From Psychroserpens sp. NJDZ02 (GTDB lineage Bacteria > Bacteroidota > Bacteroidia > Flavobacteriales > Flavobacteriaceae), in assembly GCF_004843725.1 (NCBI RefSeq), contig NZ_CP039451.1:866501-930500 (forward strand): a stretch of DNA of 64,000 nt. Reading direction: 5' to 3'. The position numbers were made by a program, and so were the translations under genes. Below are positions 16,961 to 27,200 of the stretch, one piece after another (position 1 is the first letter of the stretch; each line of letters begins with the position of its first letter). The notes below the pieces were generated by a model. The model saw nothing but the letters and a program-made list of their open reading frames with translations. It did not search any database and was not told the origin of the DNA.

Positions 16961-16983
16961 TACCCTATAGACTTAGTAGGGTA
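16961..16983. promoter_or_regulatory. Putative Rrf2 operator copy 2 (DUF2061-cysHDN unit)
   Basis: TACCCTATAGACTTAGTAGGG plus TA: palindrome TACCCTA/TAGGGTA spanning 23 bases, 25 bases upstream of the DUF2061 ATG and immediately downstream of a -7 box, as a repressor roadblock would be. It is near-identical to 13706-13724. The Rrf2 gene at 17062-17472 is adjacent. Confidence 0.7.
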
Positions 16984-16989
16984 ATGATG

Positions 16990-16997
16990 CAAATCTA
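16990..16997 (-). promoter_or_regulatory. -7 promoter box of the DUF2061-cysHDN unit
   Basis: Minus strand TAGATTTG fits TAnnTTTG, and transcription would start close to or within the operator that follows. About 54 bases of leader precede the ATG at 16935. Confidence 0.5.
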
Positions 16998-17061
16998 TAT
17001 AATTATATGTTATAAATCAATAAGAATTCTGAAAAAATAAAAAGTTATTACTGAGAATCTG

Positions 17062-17472
17062 TTAATTACACAAATCCGCAAGTGTCGTGTTTCTAAAAAT
17101 TTCTAAAGTACTATCTCGTACTTTAAGCATAATTTTATTGACTGCACAAACGTCTTCCTCTGGACAGTCTTGGCATTTTTCATAAAAGTTTAAACTTACG
17201 CAAGGCACCATAGCTATTGGCCCTTCCAAGACTCTCATAACTTCCGTCATCGGAATAGCTTTTGGGTCTTTCAGTAGATAATATCCACCGCCTTTACCTT
17301 TCTTGGAGCCTAAAAAACCACTTTTACGAAGCGATAATAAAATAGTTTCTAAAAATTTTAAAGAAATATTTTCACTTTCCGAAATGGTAGCAATTCTAAC
17401 CGGCACATGCGTCTCTTGTTTTGCAAGAAAAGTAAGCGCCTTAATTCCGTATTTTGTTTTTTTAGAAAGCAT
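17062..17472 (-). CDS. Rrf2-family transcriptional regulator, probably of cysteine/sulfur genes
   Basis: 136 residues from the ATG at 17472 (MLSKKTKYGIKALTFLA); an in-frame ATG at 17517 would add 15 atypical residues and overlap metF. The winged helix is followed by the dimerisation helix, with KGKGGGYYL (58-66) as wing. Four cysteines, C91, C100, C103 and C109, lie where IscR and NsrR carry their Fe-S ligands, so it may sense Fe-S status or sulfur supply. It lies between the met operon and the cys units and next to one of two near-identical palindromes, its likely target. CymR-like control of cysteine genes is the best analogy. Confidence 0.85.
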   Translation of the reverse strand: MLSKKTKYGIKALTFLAKQETHVPVRIATISESENISLKFLETILLSLRKSGFLGSKKGKGGGYYLLKDPKAIPMTEVMRVLEGPIAMVPCVSLNFYEKCQDCPEEDVCAVNKIMLKVRDSTLEIFRNTTLADLCN

Positions 17473-17476
17473 ATTA

Positions 17477-17484
17477 CAAAAGTA
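17477..17484 (-). promoter_or_regulatory. -7 box directly before the Rrf2 start
   Basis: Minus strand TACTTTTG ends 4 bases before the ATG at 17472, inside the end of metF's flank. A transcript from here would be leaderless or nearly so. No good -33 box is seen. Confidence 0.4.
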
Positions 17485-17497
17485 AGCGTTTTTTTTA

Positions 17498-18454
17498 CTA
17501 AAAAATAGCTTCAGCAATCGCTTTTATATTATCACTTTTTCCCATAGAATAATAATGTAATAACGGGAGACCCGATTTTTTAAGTTCTTGAGACTGTTGT
17601 ATACACCATTCGACACCCACTTGCCTGACTTCTGCATTCGTTTTACACTTAATAATAGCCTTAATTAAAGCTTCAGGTAAATCGACATGAAAACGATGCG
17701 GAATAATATTTAGTTGTTTTCTTGTAGAAATAGGTTTTAAACCTGGAATAATAGGCACTGTAATACCTTCTGCCCTGCACTTATCAACAAACTGAAAATA
17801 CTTCTCGTTATCAAAAAACATTTGTGTCACGATATATTCGGCTCCATTATTAATCTTCTTTTTAAGAAAATGAATATCACTATCTAAACTTGGTGCTTCC
17901 ATATGTTTTTCGGGATAGGCACCCACACCGATACAAAAATCTGTAGCGCTACAATTAAGTAAACCCTCATCTAAATACTTAGCATGATTAAGTTCCGAAA
18001 CCTGTTTAACCAAGTCACTAGCAAAAACATTCCCATCTTTTTCTGGTGTAAAATAAGTTTCTGTTTTCACAGCATCTCCTCGCAAAGCCATCACGTTCTC
18101 AATGTTTAGAAAATCTAAATCGATTAAAAAATTCTCTGTATCTTCTTTACTAAAACCACCACACAAAATATGTGGAATAGCATCCACATTATATTTATTC
18201 TGAATTGCAGCACAAATACCGACTGTTCCAGGACGCTTTTTGACCACTTGTTTTTTAAGTAAACCGTCACCCAAATCCTTATAGACATACTCCTCCCGAT
18301 GATAAGTCACATCAATAAATGGAGGTTTAAACTCCATTAACGGATCAATATTATCAAAAACCGACTGTATGTGTTGCCCTTTTAATGGTGGTAAAATCTC
18401 GAAAGAAAATTGTGTTTTCCCTTCCCCCTTTGTGATGTGTTCTGTTACTTTCAT
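17498..18454 (-). CDS. metF: Methylenetetrahydrofolate reductase
   Basis: A 318-residue TIM-barrel flavoprotein that supplies 5-methyl-THF to MetH. FSFEILPPLKG near the N terminus, NVMALRGDA, YIVTQMFFD and PIIPGLKPI are family motifs for FAD and folate binding. It is the last methionine gene of the SAM-I-controlled run, 314 bases after the metH C-terminal gene with a dispersed repeat between, and ends 25 bases before the Rrf2 start. Confidence 0.95.
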   Translation of the reverse strand: MKVTEHITKGEGKTQFSFEILPPLKGQHIQSVFDNIDPLMEFKPPFIDVTYHREEYVYKDLGDGLLKKQVVKKRPGTVGICAAIQNKYNVDAIPHILCGGFSKEDTENFLIDLDFLNIENVMALRGDAVKTETYFTPEKDGNVFASDLVKQVSELNHAKYLDEGLLNCSATDFCIGVGAYPEKHMEAPSLDSDIHFLKKKINNGAEYIVTQMFFDNEKYFQFVDKCRAEGITVPIIPGLKPISTRKQLNIIPHRFHVDLPEALIKAIIKCKTNAEVRQVGVEWCIQQSQELKKSGLPLLHYYSMGKSDNIKAIAEAIF

Positions 18455-18534
18455 GTATCTCCCCGTGACAATGGGTGTTTTATTAAATTATTATGTATTT
18501 TCCGGGCGTTTCGTTTTACTCATACCTGCCAGGT

Positions 18535-18705
18535 TTTAGATACCAAAACAAGTTTGGCACTTCGCCTTGCAGGATCGCAAAACGTCGGGCTTTCACTACT
18601 CGCTCTCTTCGAGTAACTCAAACACACCGTTCAACCGTGAAGCAATCACGAATTCTTATTTAATCAAATAAGAATGAACGCGTAATCCCTAACGCACTTA
18701 TCAGT
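18535..18705. repeat. Dispersed repeat element between metH and metF
   Basis: Fills most of the 314-base gap. It includes GTCGGGCTTTCACTACTCGC, a short hairpin ACTCG...CGAGT, an AATTCTTATTTAATCAAATAAGAATG hairpin-like stretch and the end TCCCTAACGCA. The GTCGGGCT(T/C)TCAC start and TCCCTAACGCA end recur at 47411-47498, so it is a family with constant ends and a variable, self-complementary centre. No coding sequence is credible here. Confidence 0.6.
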
Positions 18706-18768
18706 CATTTTTCAGCTTTAAAAAACTATATTTCTCATCTATTAATAGCCTCCTGTCTTCTCAGAAAT

Positions 18769-21447
18769 TTACTCTGTTAAATTAGGATGCAACCATTTTC
18801 TTGCTTTTTCTAATGTGATATTTTTTCTTAGTGCAAAATCTTTTACTTGATCGTCTGTAATTTTACCCAATCCAAAATATTTCGCTTCTTCGTTTGCAAA
18901 ATAATATCCAGAAACTGCAGCTCCTGGCCACATGGCTAAACTTTCGGTAAGCGTTACACCTATTTGTTCTTCTACTTTTAACAAGTCCCAAATCGTTTCT
19001 TTTTCTAAATGATCTGGGCACGCTGGGTATCCAGGTGCTGGACGAATACCCTTATAATTTTCCTTAATTAAATCTTCGTTTGTTAAGTCTTCATTTGCAC
19101 CATAAGCCCAATGTTTTATTCTTACTTGTTTGTGTAAATACTCAGCTAAGCCTTCAGCAAACCTATCTGCAATTGCCTGAACCATTATGGCATTATAGTC
19201 ATCTTCCTTATCCTTATATTTTTTAGCCAACTCGTCTGCTCCAAAAATAGCAGTACAAAAAGCGCCCATATAATCGGTAATTCCAGTTTCTTTAGGCGCA
19301 ATAAAATCTGATAACGCAAAACTTGGTTTTCCTGCTCGTTTTTTTAATTGCTGACGTAGCGTTCTAAAAACAGCTATTTCTTCTCCTTTTTTCTGAATAG
19401 AAATATCATCATCATTAATAGTATTTGCTTCAAACAAACCAAAAATAGCTTTCGGTTTTAATAACTGCTTGTTTATAATTTCCTTTAAAATAATTTGAGC
19501 GTCTTCAAACAAAATAGTGGCTTGCTCGCCAACAACCTCATCAGTTAAAATGTTTGGATACTTTCCATGTAAATCCCAACTTCTAAAAAACGGACTCCAA
19601 TCTATAAATGGCAGAATTTCTTTTAAGCTAACCTGCTCTAACGTTTGAACACCTAGTGTTTTTGGCTTTACAATATGACTTGTATTCCAATCGATTTTAA
19701 ACTTCTCTTCCCTTGCTTTTTCAATGCTGATGTATGATTTTTCTTTACCACGTTTTAAAAACTTGGTTCTAAACTCGTCATAATCCTTCTTTAATTTAGC
19801 AACATATAAATTACTTGTTTTAGGATTCAATAAATCACTAACAACAGTTACTGCCCTAGAGGCATCATTAACATGTACAACTGCATTTTTATATTGCGTA
19901 TCAATCTTTACAGCGGTATGCGCTTTAGAGGTTGTTGCACCTCCAATTAACAACGGAACAACAAAATTCTGGCGTTCCATTTCTTTAGCCAAATACACCA
20001 TTTCGTCTAACGACGGTGTAATTAAACCACTCAAACCAATAATGTCTACATTTTCTTCAATAGCAGCTGCTATTATTTTTTCTGGCGACACCATAACACC
20101 TAAATCTACAATTTCATAATTATTACAACCCAAAACAACACTCACAATATTTTTACCAATATCGTGCACATCGCCTTTTACAGTTGCCATTAACACCTTA
20201 CCTAAAGCTTTTTGTTTTTCACCTTTTTCGGCTTCAATAAACGGATTTAAGTAGGATACTGCTTTTTTCATGACACGAGCAGATTTCACCACTTGTGGTA
20301 AAAACATTTTCCCTGCACCAAATAAATCTCCAACCACATTCATACCAACCATTAAGTTACCTTCTATAACTTCAATAGGTTTAGCAGTTTCTTGTCTTGC
20401 TATCTCTACATCTTCAATAATAAAAGCATCAATACCTTTTACTAAAGCGTGTGTAATTCTATCTTGTAATGGATTTTCTCTCCAAGATAAATCAGCTACT
20501 TTTTCTTTTTTAGATCCTTTTACAGTGTCTGCAAAATCTAATAAACGTTCGGTAGCATCGTCGCGTCTATCTAAAATAACATCTTCTACATGTTCTAATA
20601 AATCCTTAGGAATATCATCGTAAATCTCCAATAAGGCTGGATTTACAATTCCCATATTCATACCTGCTTGAATAGCATAATATAAAAACACCGAGTGCAT
20701 GGCTTCGCGAACACCATCATTTCCTCTAAAAGAAAAAGAGACATTACTTACTCCACCACTTACACTTGCATTTATTAAGTTTTCTCTTACCCATCGTGTT
20801 GCTTCAATAAAATCGATAGCATTTCTACGGTGTTCATCCATTCCTGTTGCTACAGGAAATATATTTAAATCGAAAATGATGTCTTCCGAAGGAAAGCCCA
20901 CTTTATTTACTAAAACATCGTAAGAACGTTGTGCAATTTCTATTCGCCTGTCGTAATTATCTGCTTGCCCAACCTCATCAAAAGCCATAACAATAACGGC
21001 TGCTCCATAACGCTTAATCTGTTTGGCTTGCCAGATAAAATTTTCTTCGCCTTCTTTTAAAGAAATAGAGTTTACGACACACTTACCTTGTACAACTTTT
21101 AAACCTTCCTCTATGATTTCCCATTTAGAACTGTCAATCATAATAGGCACTCGACAGATATCTGGCTCTGCTGCAATAAGATTTAAAAAACGAACCATGG
21201 ATTTTACACCATCTATTAAACCATCGTCCATATTAATGTCGATAATTTGTGCGCCTCCATCTACTTGGTGACGTGCAACATCTAGTGCTTCGTCAAACTC
21301 TTCGTTTTTTATTAATCGTAAAAACTTACGCGAACCTGCTACATTTGTACGTTCACCAATATTTATAAAGTTCATGTTTTCGCTTAAAACCAAAGGCTCT
21401 AAACCAGACAATTTCATGTACTTTGTTTGTTTAATTTTCATCTTCAT
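18769..21447 (-). CDS. metH: Cobalamin-dependent methionine synthase, C-terminal part (folate, B12 and activation domains)
   Basis: 892 residues. In order: a pterin-binding barrel ([20 protein letters not shown] near residue 27, then [12 protein letters not shown]), helical cap and B12-binding domain with the DxHxxG motif in [13 protein letters not shown], and a C-terminal reactivation domain that binds SAM ([12 protein letters not shown]). The homocysteine-binding barrel is encoded separately by the preceding gene, 9 bases upstream. Together they form the full MetH, split as in other Flavobacteriia. Methylates homocysteine using 5-methyl-THF. Confidence 0.95.
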   Translation of the reverse strand: MKMKIKQTKYMKLSGLEPLVLSENMNFINIGERTNVAGSRKFLRLIKNEEFDEALDVARHQVDGGAQIIDINMDDGLIDGVKSMVRFLNLIAAEPDICRVPIMIDSSKWEIIEEGLKVVQGKCVVNSISLKEGEENFIWQAKQIKRYGAAVIVMAFDEVGQADNYDRRIEIAQRSYDVLVNKVGFPSEDIIFDLNIFPVATGMDEHRRNAIDFIEATRWVRENLINASVSGGVSNVSFSFRGNDGVREAMHSVFLYYAIQAGMNMGIVNPALLEIYDDIPKDLLEHVEDVILDRRDDATERLLDFADTVKGSKKEKVADLSWRENPLQDRITHALVKGIDAFIIEDVEIARQETAKPIEVIEGNLMVGMNVVGDLFGAGKMFLPQVVKSARVMKKAVSYLNPFIEAEKGEKQKALGKVLMATVKGDVHDIGKNIVSVVLGCNNYEIVDLGVMVSPEKIIAAAIEENVDIIGLSGLITPSLDEMVYLAKEMERQNFVVPLLIGGATTSKAHTAVKIDTQYKNAVVHVNDASRAVTVVSDLLNPKTSNLYVAKLKKDYDEFRTKFLKRGKEKSYISIEKAREEKFKIDWNTSHIVKPKTLGVQTLEQVSLKEILPFIDWSPFFRSWDLHGKYPNILTDEVVGEQATILFEDAQIILKEIINKQLLKPKAIFGLFEANTINDDDISIQKKGEEIAVFRTLRQQLKKRAGKPSFALSDFIAPKETGITDYMGAFCTAIFGADELAKKYKDKEDDYNAIMVQAIADRFAEGLAEYLHKQVRIKHWAYGANEDLTNEDLIKENYKGIRPAPGYPACPDHLEKETIWDLLKVEEQIGVTLTESLAMWPGAAVSGYYFANEEAKYFGLGKITDDQVKDFALRKNITLEKARKWLHPNLTE

Positions 21448-21456
21448 TCTGTTGTT

Positions 21457-22470
21457 TTAGTGAGATTCTGAAACAAGTTCAGAATGACGACGCGGACTAT
21501 ATTTTGCTGCAATAGAAGCTATCACTTTTATATGTTCTGGACTTGTACCACAACAACCTCCAATAATATTTATCAAATCCTTTTTTAAATATTCTTCTAT
21601 TTGTTCTCCCATTTCTTCTGGAGTTTCATCGTATTCTCCAAAAGCATTTGGCAATCCTGCATTTGGATGTGCCGAAATAGCAAAGTCCGTTTTACTAGCA
21701 ATAGCCTCTAAATGTGGTTGTAATAAATTAGCACCTAAAGCACAATTAAAACCTACAGATAATAATGGAATATGCGATATAGAAATTAAAAAAGCCTCTG
21801 CTGTTTGTCCAGACAATGTTCTACCTGAAGCATCTGTAATGGTACCACTTAACATAATAGGAACCTCTATATTTCTTTCGTCTTTAACTTCTTCAATAGC
21901 AAATAAAGCTGCTTTTGCATTTAAGGTATCGAAAACCGTTTCTACCAATAACAAATCTGCTCCACCATCTATTAACGCTTCTACTTGTCGCTTGTAAGCT
22001 ATACGCAACTCATCGAAAGTTACTGCCCTATAACCAGGATCGTTTACATCTGGAGACATGCTAGCCGTACGATTTGTAGGCCCAATTGAACCTGCCACAA
22101 AGCGTGGTTTATGCGGTTCTTTTGCAGTAAACTCATCGGCCACTTCTTTAGCTATTTTAGCCGATTGGTAATTTAGCTCGTACACCAAATCTTCCATTTG
22201 ATAATCTGCCATTGCAATAGTAGTCCCAGAAAAGGTATTGGTTTCTATAATATCGGCACCAGCTTCAAAATATTTACCATGAATGGTTTTTATAGCTTCT
22301 GGCTGCGTGATGGATAACAAATCGTTATTTCCTTGTAATGGCGATGCATAATCTTTAAAACGTTCGCCTCTAAAATCGTCTTCAGAAAATTTATAAGCCT
22401 GTAACATGGTACCCATAGCACCATCCAACACTAAAATTCGTTTTTTTAATTCTTCTCTAATATTTGCCAT
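21457..22470 (-). CDS. metH: Methionine synthase, homocysteine-binding part
   Basis: 337 residues forming the Hcy S-methyltransferase barrel, MetH module 1. [10 protein letters not shown] (16-25) starts it. The zinc ligands are the Cys in GFNCALGA and the CC pair in [11 protein letters not shown]. The last residues ([11 protein letters not shown]) are not family sequence: they are the translation of a dispersed palindromic DNA repeat that has slid into the 3' end. It lies 9 bases before the second metH gene. Confidence 0.93.
   Translation of the reverse strand: MANIREELKKRILVLDGAMGTMLQAYKFSEDDFRGERFKDYASPLQGNNDLLSITQPEAIKTIHGKYFEAGADIIETNTFSGTTIAMADYQMEDLVYELNYQSAKIAKEVADEFTAKEPHKPRFVAGSIGPTNRTASMSPDVNDPGYRAVTFDELRIAYKRQVEALIDGGADLLLVETVFDTLNAKAALFAIEEVKDERNIEVPIMLSGTITDASGRTLSGQTAEAFLISISHIPLLSVGFNCALGANLLQPHLEAIASKTDFAISAHPNAGLPNAFGEYDETPEEMGEQIEEYLKKDLINIIGGCCGTSPEHIKVIASIAAKYSPRRHSELVSESH
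21461..21490. repeat. Short dispersed palindrome inside the metH 3' end
   Basis: TGAGATTCTGAAACAAGTTC, then AGAATGACG: ATTCTGAA/TTCAGAAT arms with a 5-base loop. This 'GTCATTCTGAACTTGTTTCA' element is familiar as an intergenic repeat in Bacteroidota. Here it encodes the last residues of the homocysteine-binding MetH subunit. Confidence 0.65.
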
Positions 22471-22591
22471 CCTTAATACTATATTTCAACTACACCTAAG
22501 AAAACCTTAAGTACTATTATTATTTGTTCTCGATACTATTTCATTCCTTCGTCATAAAATCACTCGAACTGACGTTACTTATTTACTCTTG

Positions 22592-22645
22592 TCTTTTACT
22601 TCAATCTTTATACTAGATTACTGCCTGCGCAGGAATGACAAATCG
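22592..22645. repeat. Remnant of a dispersed repeat
   Basis: The 194-base gap between the rhodanese and metH genes holds ACTGCCTGCGCAGGAATGAC (palindrome CCTGCGCAGG) ending in ATGACA, like the other short intergenic repeats here. No gene is seen in the gap. Confidence 0.4.
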
Positions 22646-22664
22646 ATGTAAATATTTTATTATT

Positions 22665-22955
22665 TTACAAATAAGATTCTACATTTTCCCATGGTCCTCC
22701 ATTAATGACATCTAAGCCATTGTCTTCTAAAAGTTCTTTTGCTCTTTCGCTTCTTGCTCCACTTCTACAACATGTTATTATTGGCTTATCAAGCGCTTTT
22801 AGTTGGTCTATTTCATATTCCAATTCATCTAAAACGATATGTAATGAATTATCTACATGACCTTCATTATACTCACCTTCCGTTCTAACGTCTAATATTA
22901 CAGCACCTTTATCTAGATACTCTTGAATGTTTTTAAATTCTGAATTATTACTCAT
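22665..22955 (-). CDS. Single-domain rhodanese-like sulfurtransferase
   Basis: 96 residues, one rhodanese domain. ILDVRTEGEYNEGHVDNSLHI is the CH2-like N-terminal signature and the active-site loop is TCCRSGARSE with the persulfide Cys. It probably carries or transfers sulfane sulfur in the cytoplasm. It lies 17 bases after the metZ-like gene, so it is part of the methionine operon, which is unusual for its class and hints at a sulfide or persulfide donor role in sulfhydrylation. Confidence 0.85.
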   Translation of the reverse strand: MSNNSEFKNIQEYLDKGAVILDVRTEGEYNEGHVDNSLHIVLDELEYEIDQLKALDKPIITCCRSGARSERAKELLEDNGLDVINGGPWENVESYL

Positions 22956-22972
22956 AACTTGTGTTTTATTTT

Positions 22973-24142
22973 TTATTGCGCTAACGCTTGATTTAAATCT
23001 TTGATAATATCATCGGGATGCTCTAATCCTACCGAAACACGTACTAAACCGCCAGTAATACCCGTTAACAATCTTTCTTCTTCAGTTAATTTTGCATGTG
23101 TTGTTGATGCTGGATGCGTGACAATACTTCTAGTATCACCAAGGTTTGCAGATAACGATAGTAGCTTAATGTTATTTAAAAACTGTCGTCCTGCTTCAAT
23201 ACCACCTTTAACTTCAAAAGCAACAATATTACCACCAGCTTTCATTTGTTTTTTAGCCAATTCGTACTGTGGATGCGATTTTAAAAAAGGATATTTTACA
23301 ACATTTACTTTATCATGTCCTTCTAAAAATGTTGCTATTTTTAATGCGTTTTCACAATGTCTATCTAATCTAACCGCTAAAGTCTCTAAACTTTTAGACA
23401 ATACCCAAGCATTAAAAGGTGACAATGCTGGACCTGTATTTCTTGAAAATAAATAGACTTTCTTAACTAAATCTGCTCTACCAATTGTAACACCACCAAG
23501 TACACGACCTTGACCATCTATTAACTTTGTTGCCGAATGGATTACCAAATCTGCTCCAAATTGTATAGGTTGTTGTAAATAAGGTGTTGCAAAACAATTA
23601 TCGATAATTAAAATAAGATCATGCTTTTTAGCAATGCGACCTAAAGCTTCTAAATCCAAAATATCTACTGCTGGATTTGTTGGGCTTTCTGCATAAATAA
23701 CCTTAGTACTTGGTTGAATTAAGCTTTCAATTTTATCAAGTTCATTTATTTTAAAATAACTGGTAGAAATATTCCACTTTGGTAAAATATTTTTAAACAT
23801 GGTTTGTGTAGAACCAAACACACTGTTACATGAAATAATATGATCGCCTACATCTAATAAAGCTGCAAATGTTGAAAATATAGCAGACATACCCGAAGCA
23901 AAAGAATAACCACTTTCTGCACCTTCCATTTTACAGATTTTATCTATAAACTCTGATGTGTTTGGATTAGAATAGCGACTGTAAATATTACGCTCTTTCT
24001 CATCTGCAAAAGAGGCTCGCATATCTTCGGCATCTTCAAATACATAACTAGATGTTAAGTACAAAGGTGTAGAATGCTCTAAATACTGAGAACGCTCTGT
24101 TTGTGTTCTTATGGCCTGGGTTTCAAAATTATTAGAATCCAT
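22973..24142 (-). CDS. metZ: Trans-sulfuration PLP enzyme, O-succinyl/acetylhomoserine sulfhydrylase (MetZ-like)
   Basis: A 389-residue Cys/Met-metabolism PLP enzyme. SRYSNPNTSEF near residue 57, the PLP lysine in VIHSATKLIDGQGRVLGG, and the C-terminal THPASTTHAKL are diagnostic. The KLIDGQGRVLGG stretch resembles O-succinylhomoserine sulfhydrylases (MetZ) more than cystathionine gamma-synthase. It would make homocysteine straight from sulfide and an acylated homoserine. A second, MetY-type enzyme starts the same operon. Cystathionine gamma-synthase or lyase activity cannot be excluded. Confidence 0.82.
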   Translation of the reverse strand: MDSNNFETQAIRTQTERSQYLEHSTPLYLTSSYVFEDAEDMRASFADEKERNIYSRYSNPNTSEFIDKICKMEGAESGYSFASGMSAIFSTFAALLDVGDHIISCNSVFGSTQTMFKNILPKWNISTSYFKINELDKIESLIQPSTKVIYAESPTNPAVDILDLEALGRIAKKHDLILIIDNCFATPYLQQPIQFGADLVIHSATKLIDGQGRVLGGVTIGRADLVKKVYLFSRNTGPALSPFNAWVLSKSLETLAVRLDRHCENALKIATFLEGHDKVNVVKYPFLKSHPQYELAKKQMKAGGNIVAFEVKGGIEAGRQFLNNIKLLSLSANLGDTRSIVTHPASTTHAKLTEEERLLTGITGGLVRVSVGLEHPDDIIKDLNQALAQ

Positions 24143-24169
24143 TAATTTGTTTTTAAAATCAACTATTAA

Positions 24170-24197
24170 AGCACTTCGACTGCGCTCAGCGTGACAT
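24170..24197. repeat. Short dispersed repeat
   Basis: GCACTTCGACTGCGCTCAGC, then GTGACA in the gap between the metZ-like gene and the fused metX-thrA gene. It ends in TGACA like the other intergenic repeats of the window. Confidence 0.45.
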
Positions 24198-24201
24198 TTA
24201 T

Positions 24202-27200
24202 TTAATTATTTTTTTCTGTTAGTCTTAAAATATCTCCAAAAACACCTCTTGCTGTTACTGATGCTCCTGCTCCTGCACCTTGAATAACAATGGGTTTTTC
24301 GCCATAACTTTCTGTGTATATTTCGAAAATAGAATCGGCCCCTTGTAATGCTCCTAAAGGCGATTGACTAGGCACAGACTCCAGTTTAACATCTAATTGC
24401 GCTCCATTTTCTTGCGATAAATCACCGTGTAAATCGCCAATATATCTTAATACGTGACCTTCTTTTTGTGCTTCTTTTATCTTTTGAAAAACAGTATTCA
24501 TTTCATCTAAACTATCTAAAAACTGAGCCGTTTCAATTTCTCTAAGCGGTTCTGGAATTAGGTTTTCGATAGTTACATCGCTAATTTCATTATGTAAATC
24601 TAATTCTCTCGCTAAGATTAATAGTTTTCTTGCGACATCGTTTCCGCTTAAATCTTCTCTTGGATTTGGTTCTGTAAACCCTTTATCCAGAGCTTGCTGT
24701 AATACGGTTGCAAACGAGGTGTCTTGCGAAGAAAATGTATTAAACAAATAACTTAACGATCCAGAAAACACACCACGAATACGCACAATATTTTCACCCG
24801 AAAGGTGCAACAATTTAATAGTATCTATTAGCGGCAAACCTGCACCAACATTAGTTTCGTATAAATAACTTTTTTGATGTTTCTCTAAAGTATTACGTAA
24901 TTGGTTATAAAATTCTAAATCTATAGTATTGGCTATTTTATTAGACGAAACTAAATCGAAACCTTGCTCTACCAACTTAATATAATTAGATACAAATTCT
25001 AAACTTGACGTATTATCTATAGCTATTAAGTTTTCTAAATGATTGTCTTTTGCAAACTGAAAGACATCTTCAATCTTATAATTTTCACCGTTAGTTTCTA
25101 ATGTGTTTTTCCAGTTTTTATCGATTCCGTTTTTGCTAAATAATGCCTTTTGGGAATTGGCAATCGCAAAAATATTAAGCTTAATCCCTTTACGTTTTTC
25201 GATATCTTTAGCTGAAGCAATAATTTGATTCACTAAAGCTCCACCAACTAAACCATGTCCAAAAATGGCTAGATTTATCTTTTTTGAGATTCCGAAGATC
25301 TCTCCATGAATAACATTCAAGGCTTTATGAAGTTCCTTTTTTCTAACCACAATACTCACATTTTCGCCAGTAATTGTGTTATTGAAAAGGATAGGAATAA
25401 TCTGGTTTTTAATTAAGGTATTAAATGGTTTGTGAAACGTGCTTAGCTCTTGACCAATAATTGAAATGACAGACACATCGTCTATAACACTAATTTTATT
25501 AATGTCTTGCGAATAGAAATCATTCTCGAACTCTTGTTCCAAAACAATAACGGCTCTATTTGCGTGTTCGGCTTCAATGACCAAACCAATGCCACGCTCT
25601 GACGAGCCTTGAGAAATAATACTAACGCTTATATTCTCTTTACTTAAAGCAGTAAAAATCCTAGCATCTACACCTACTTTACCTAATAAACCACGACCTT
25701 CGATATTTACTAAAGCCACATTATCTAAAACAGATAACGAACGGATACCTTTATCTTTATTTTGAGCCGTTATTATTGTGCCTTTATCTTCCGGATTGAA
25801 TGTGTTTAAAATACGTAATGGAATATTTTTTTCTATTAAAGGAATAATAGTTTTTGCGTGTAAAATGGTCGTCCCAAAATTGGCCAACTCGTTTGCCTCT
25901 GTAAAAGACAGTCTTTCAATTTTTCTAGCATCTGCTACCAAATCTGGATTAGCGGTATAAATACCATTAACATGCGTATAGTTTTGCAACTCTTCAGCAT
26001 CAAGATAATTAGCCAATAATGCAGCAGTGTAATTACTACCATTACGACCTAAAGTTGTTGTTTTATTATCTCTATTAGACGCTATAAAACCAGTTACAAT
26101 ATTTACTGTAGTGCCATTATTTTGTTTAAAATAAGCAACTACATTTTTCTTAGACAGCGCATCTATTGGTTTTGCATTACCAAAGGTATCGTCTGTTTTT
26201 ATAAACGTTCTAGCATCTGCCACTTTTGCATTAATATTCTTATCCACTAATAATGCTGTAATTAATTTAGCTGAAATCAATTCGCCTTGCGCTAAAACTT
26301 CATCTTTAATTTTCGGGCTATAATCCCCTAACAATTGCACACCTGCAAACAAACTTTCTAATCTTAAAAATTCTGTTTCAAAATCTACTACAATCGTTCC
26401 TTTTTGATCCTTTTTAAAAGCATCAAAATCTGTAGCATAAGCCTCATCTTTTACAGCTTTTTCAAGTATACTTTCTAGTTGATCTGTAGCTTTTCCTCTT
26501 GCAGAAACAACAACAGCTATATTTTCTTCGGCTTTAATTTTATTTTCAATAATAGAAATAACGCGATTTAAACCTTCACCATTGGCTAGAGATTTTCCTC
26601 CGAATTTTAATATCTTCATTTTCTTTTCTTTTAATGCAGGTTTAAAAATGCCTTTAATTATGTTTTCGAGTTGCTCGAACTCAATTAAAAAAGCATCATG
26701 ACCATGAATGGAATTAATTTCATTGTAAGTCACATTTGAATGCGTTAACGCTAACTGTTTTTGTGTTTCTCTGTTTTCTTCAGCAGTAAAAAACAAATCA
26801 GAATCTACTGCAACAATTGTAGTTTCAGATTGAATAACATCTAACACATTTGTATTTGGCTCCCGACCTTTAGTAACATCAATTGTGCGTAATAATTGAT
26901 TCATTAACTTGTAAGCCGACAGCTGAAAACGCTCTTGCAATTTATTACCATGATGCAGCAACCAACTTTCGACATTAAACAGATTTAAGTCTTCGTTTTT
27001 AGAACGTTGAAACCTTGATTTAAAAGACTCCGGTGTACGATAGCATAACATAGCATGCATGCGAGCGTCATGTACTGGGTTTTTAGAATTGACCAAAAAC
27101 TGTTCTTGTATTTGACAATTAGCCATTAACCAATCTGTTGCTTTCCAATCTGTTGCTACAGGAATAAAGTGGGTTGCTAAATTGGGTTTTAAAACGACCA

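Noticed and set aside
18410..18616. Plus-strand 68-codon frame at the metF start
   Set aside because: Runs from the metF 5' end into the dispersed repeat; no family features, and its translation is just the repeat.
18535..18705. tRNA or other stable RNA in the metH-metF gap
   Set aside because: No cloverleaf or T-loop sequence; the similarity to the element at 47411-47498 makes a dispersed repeat the better reading.
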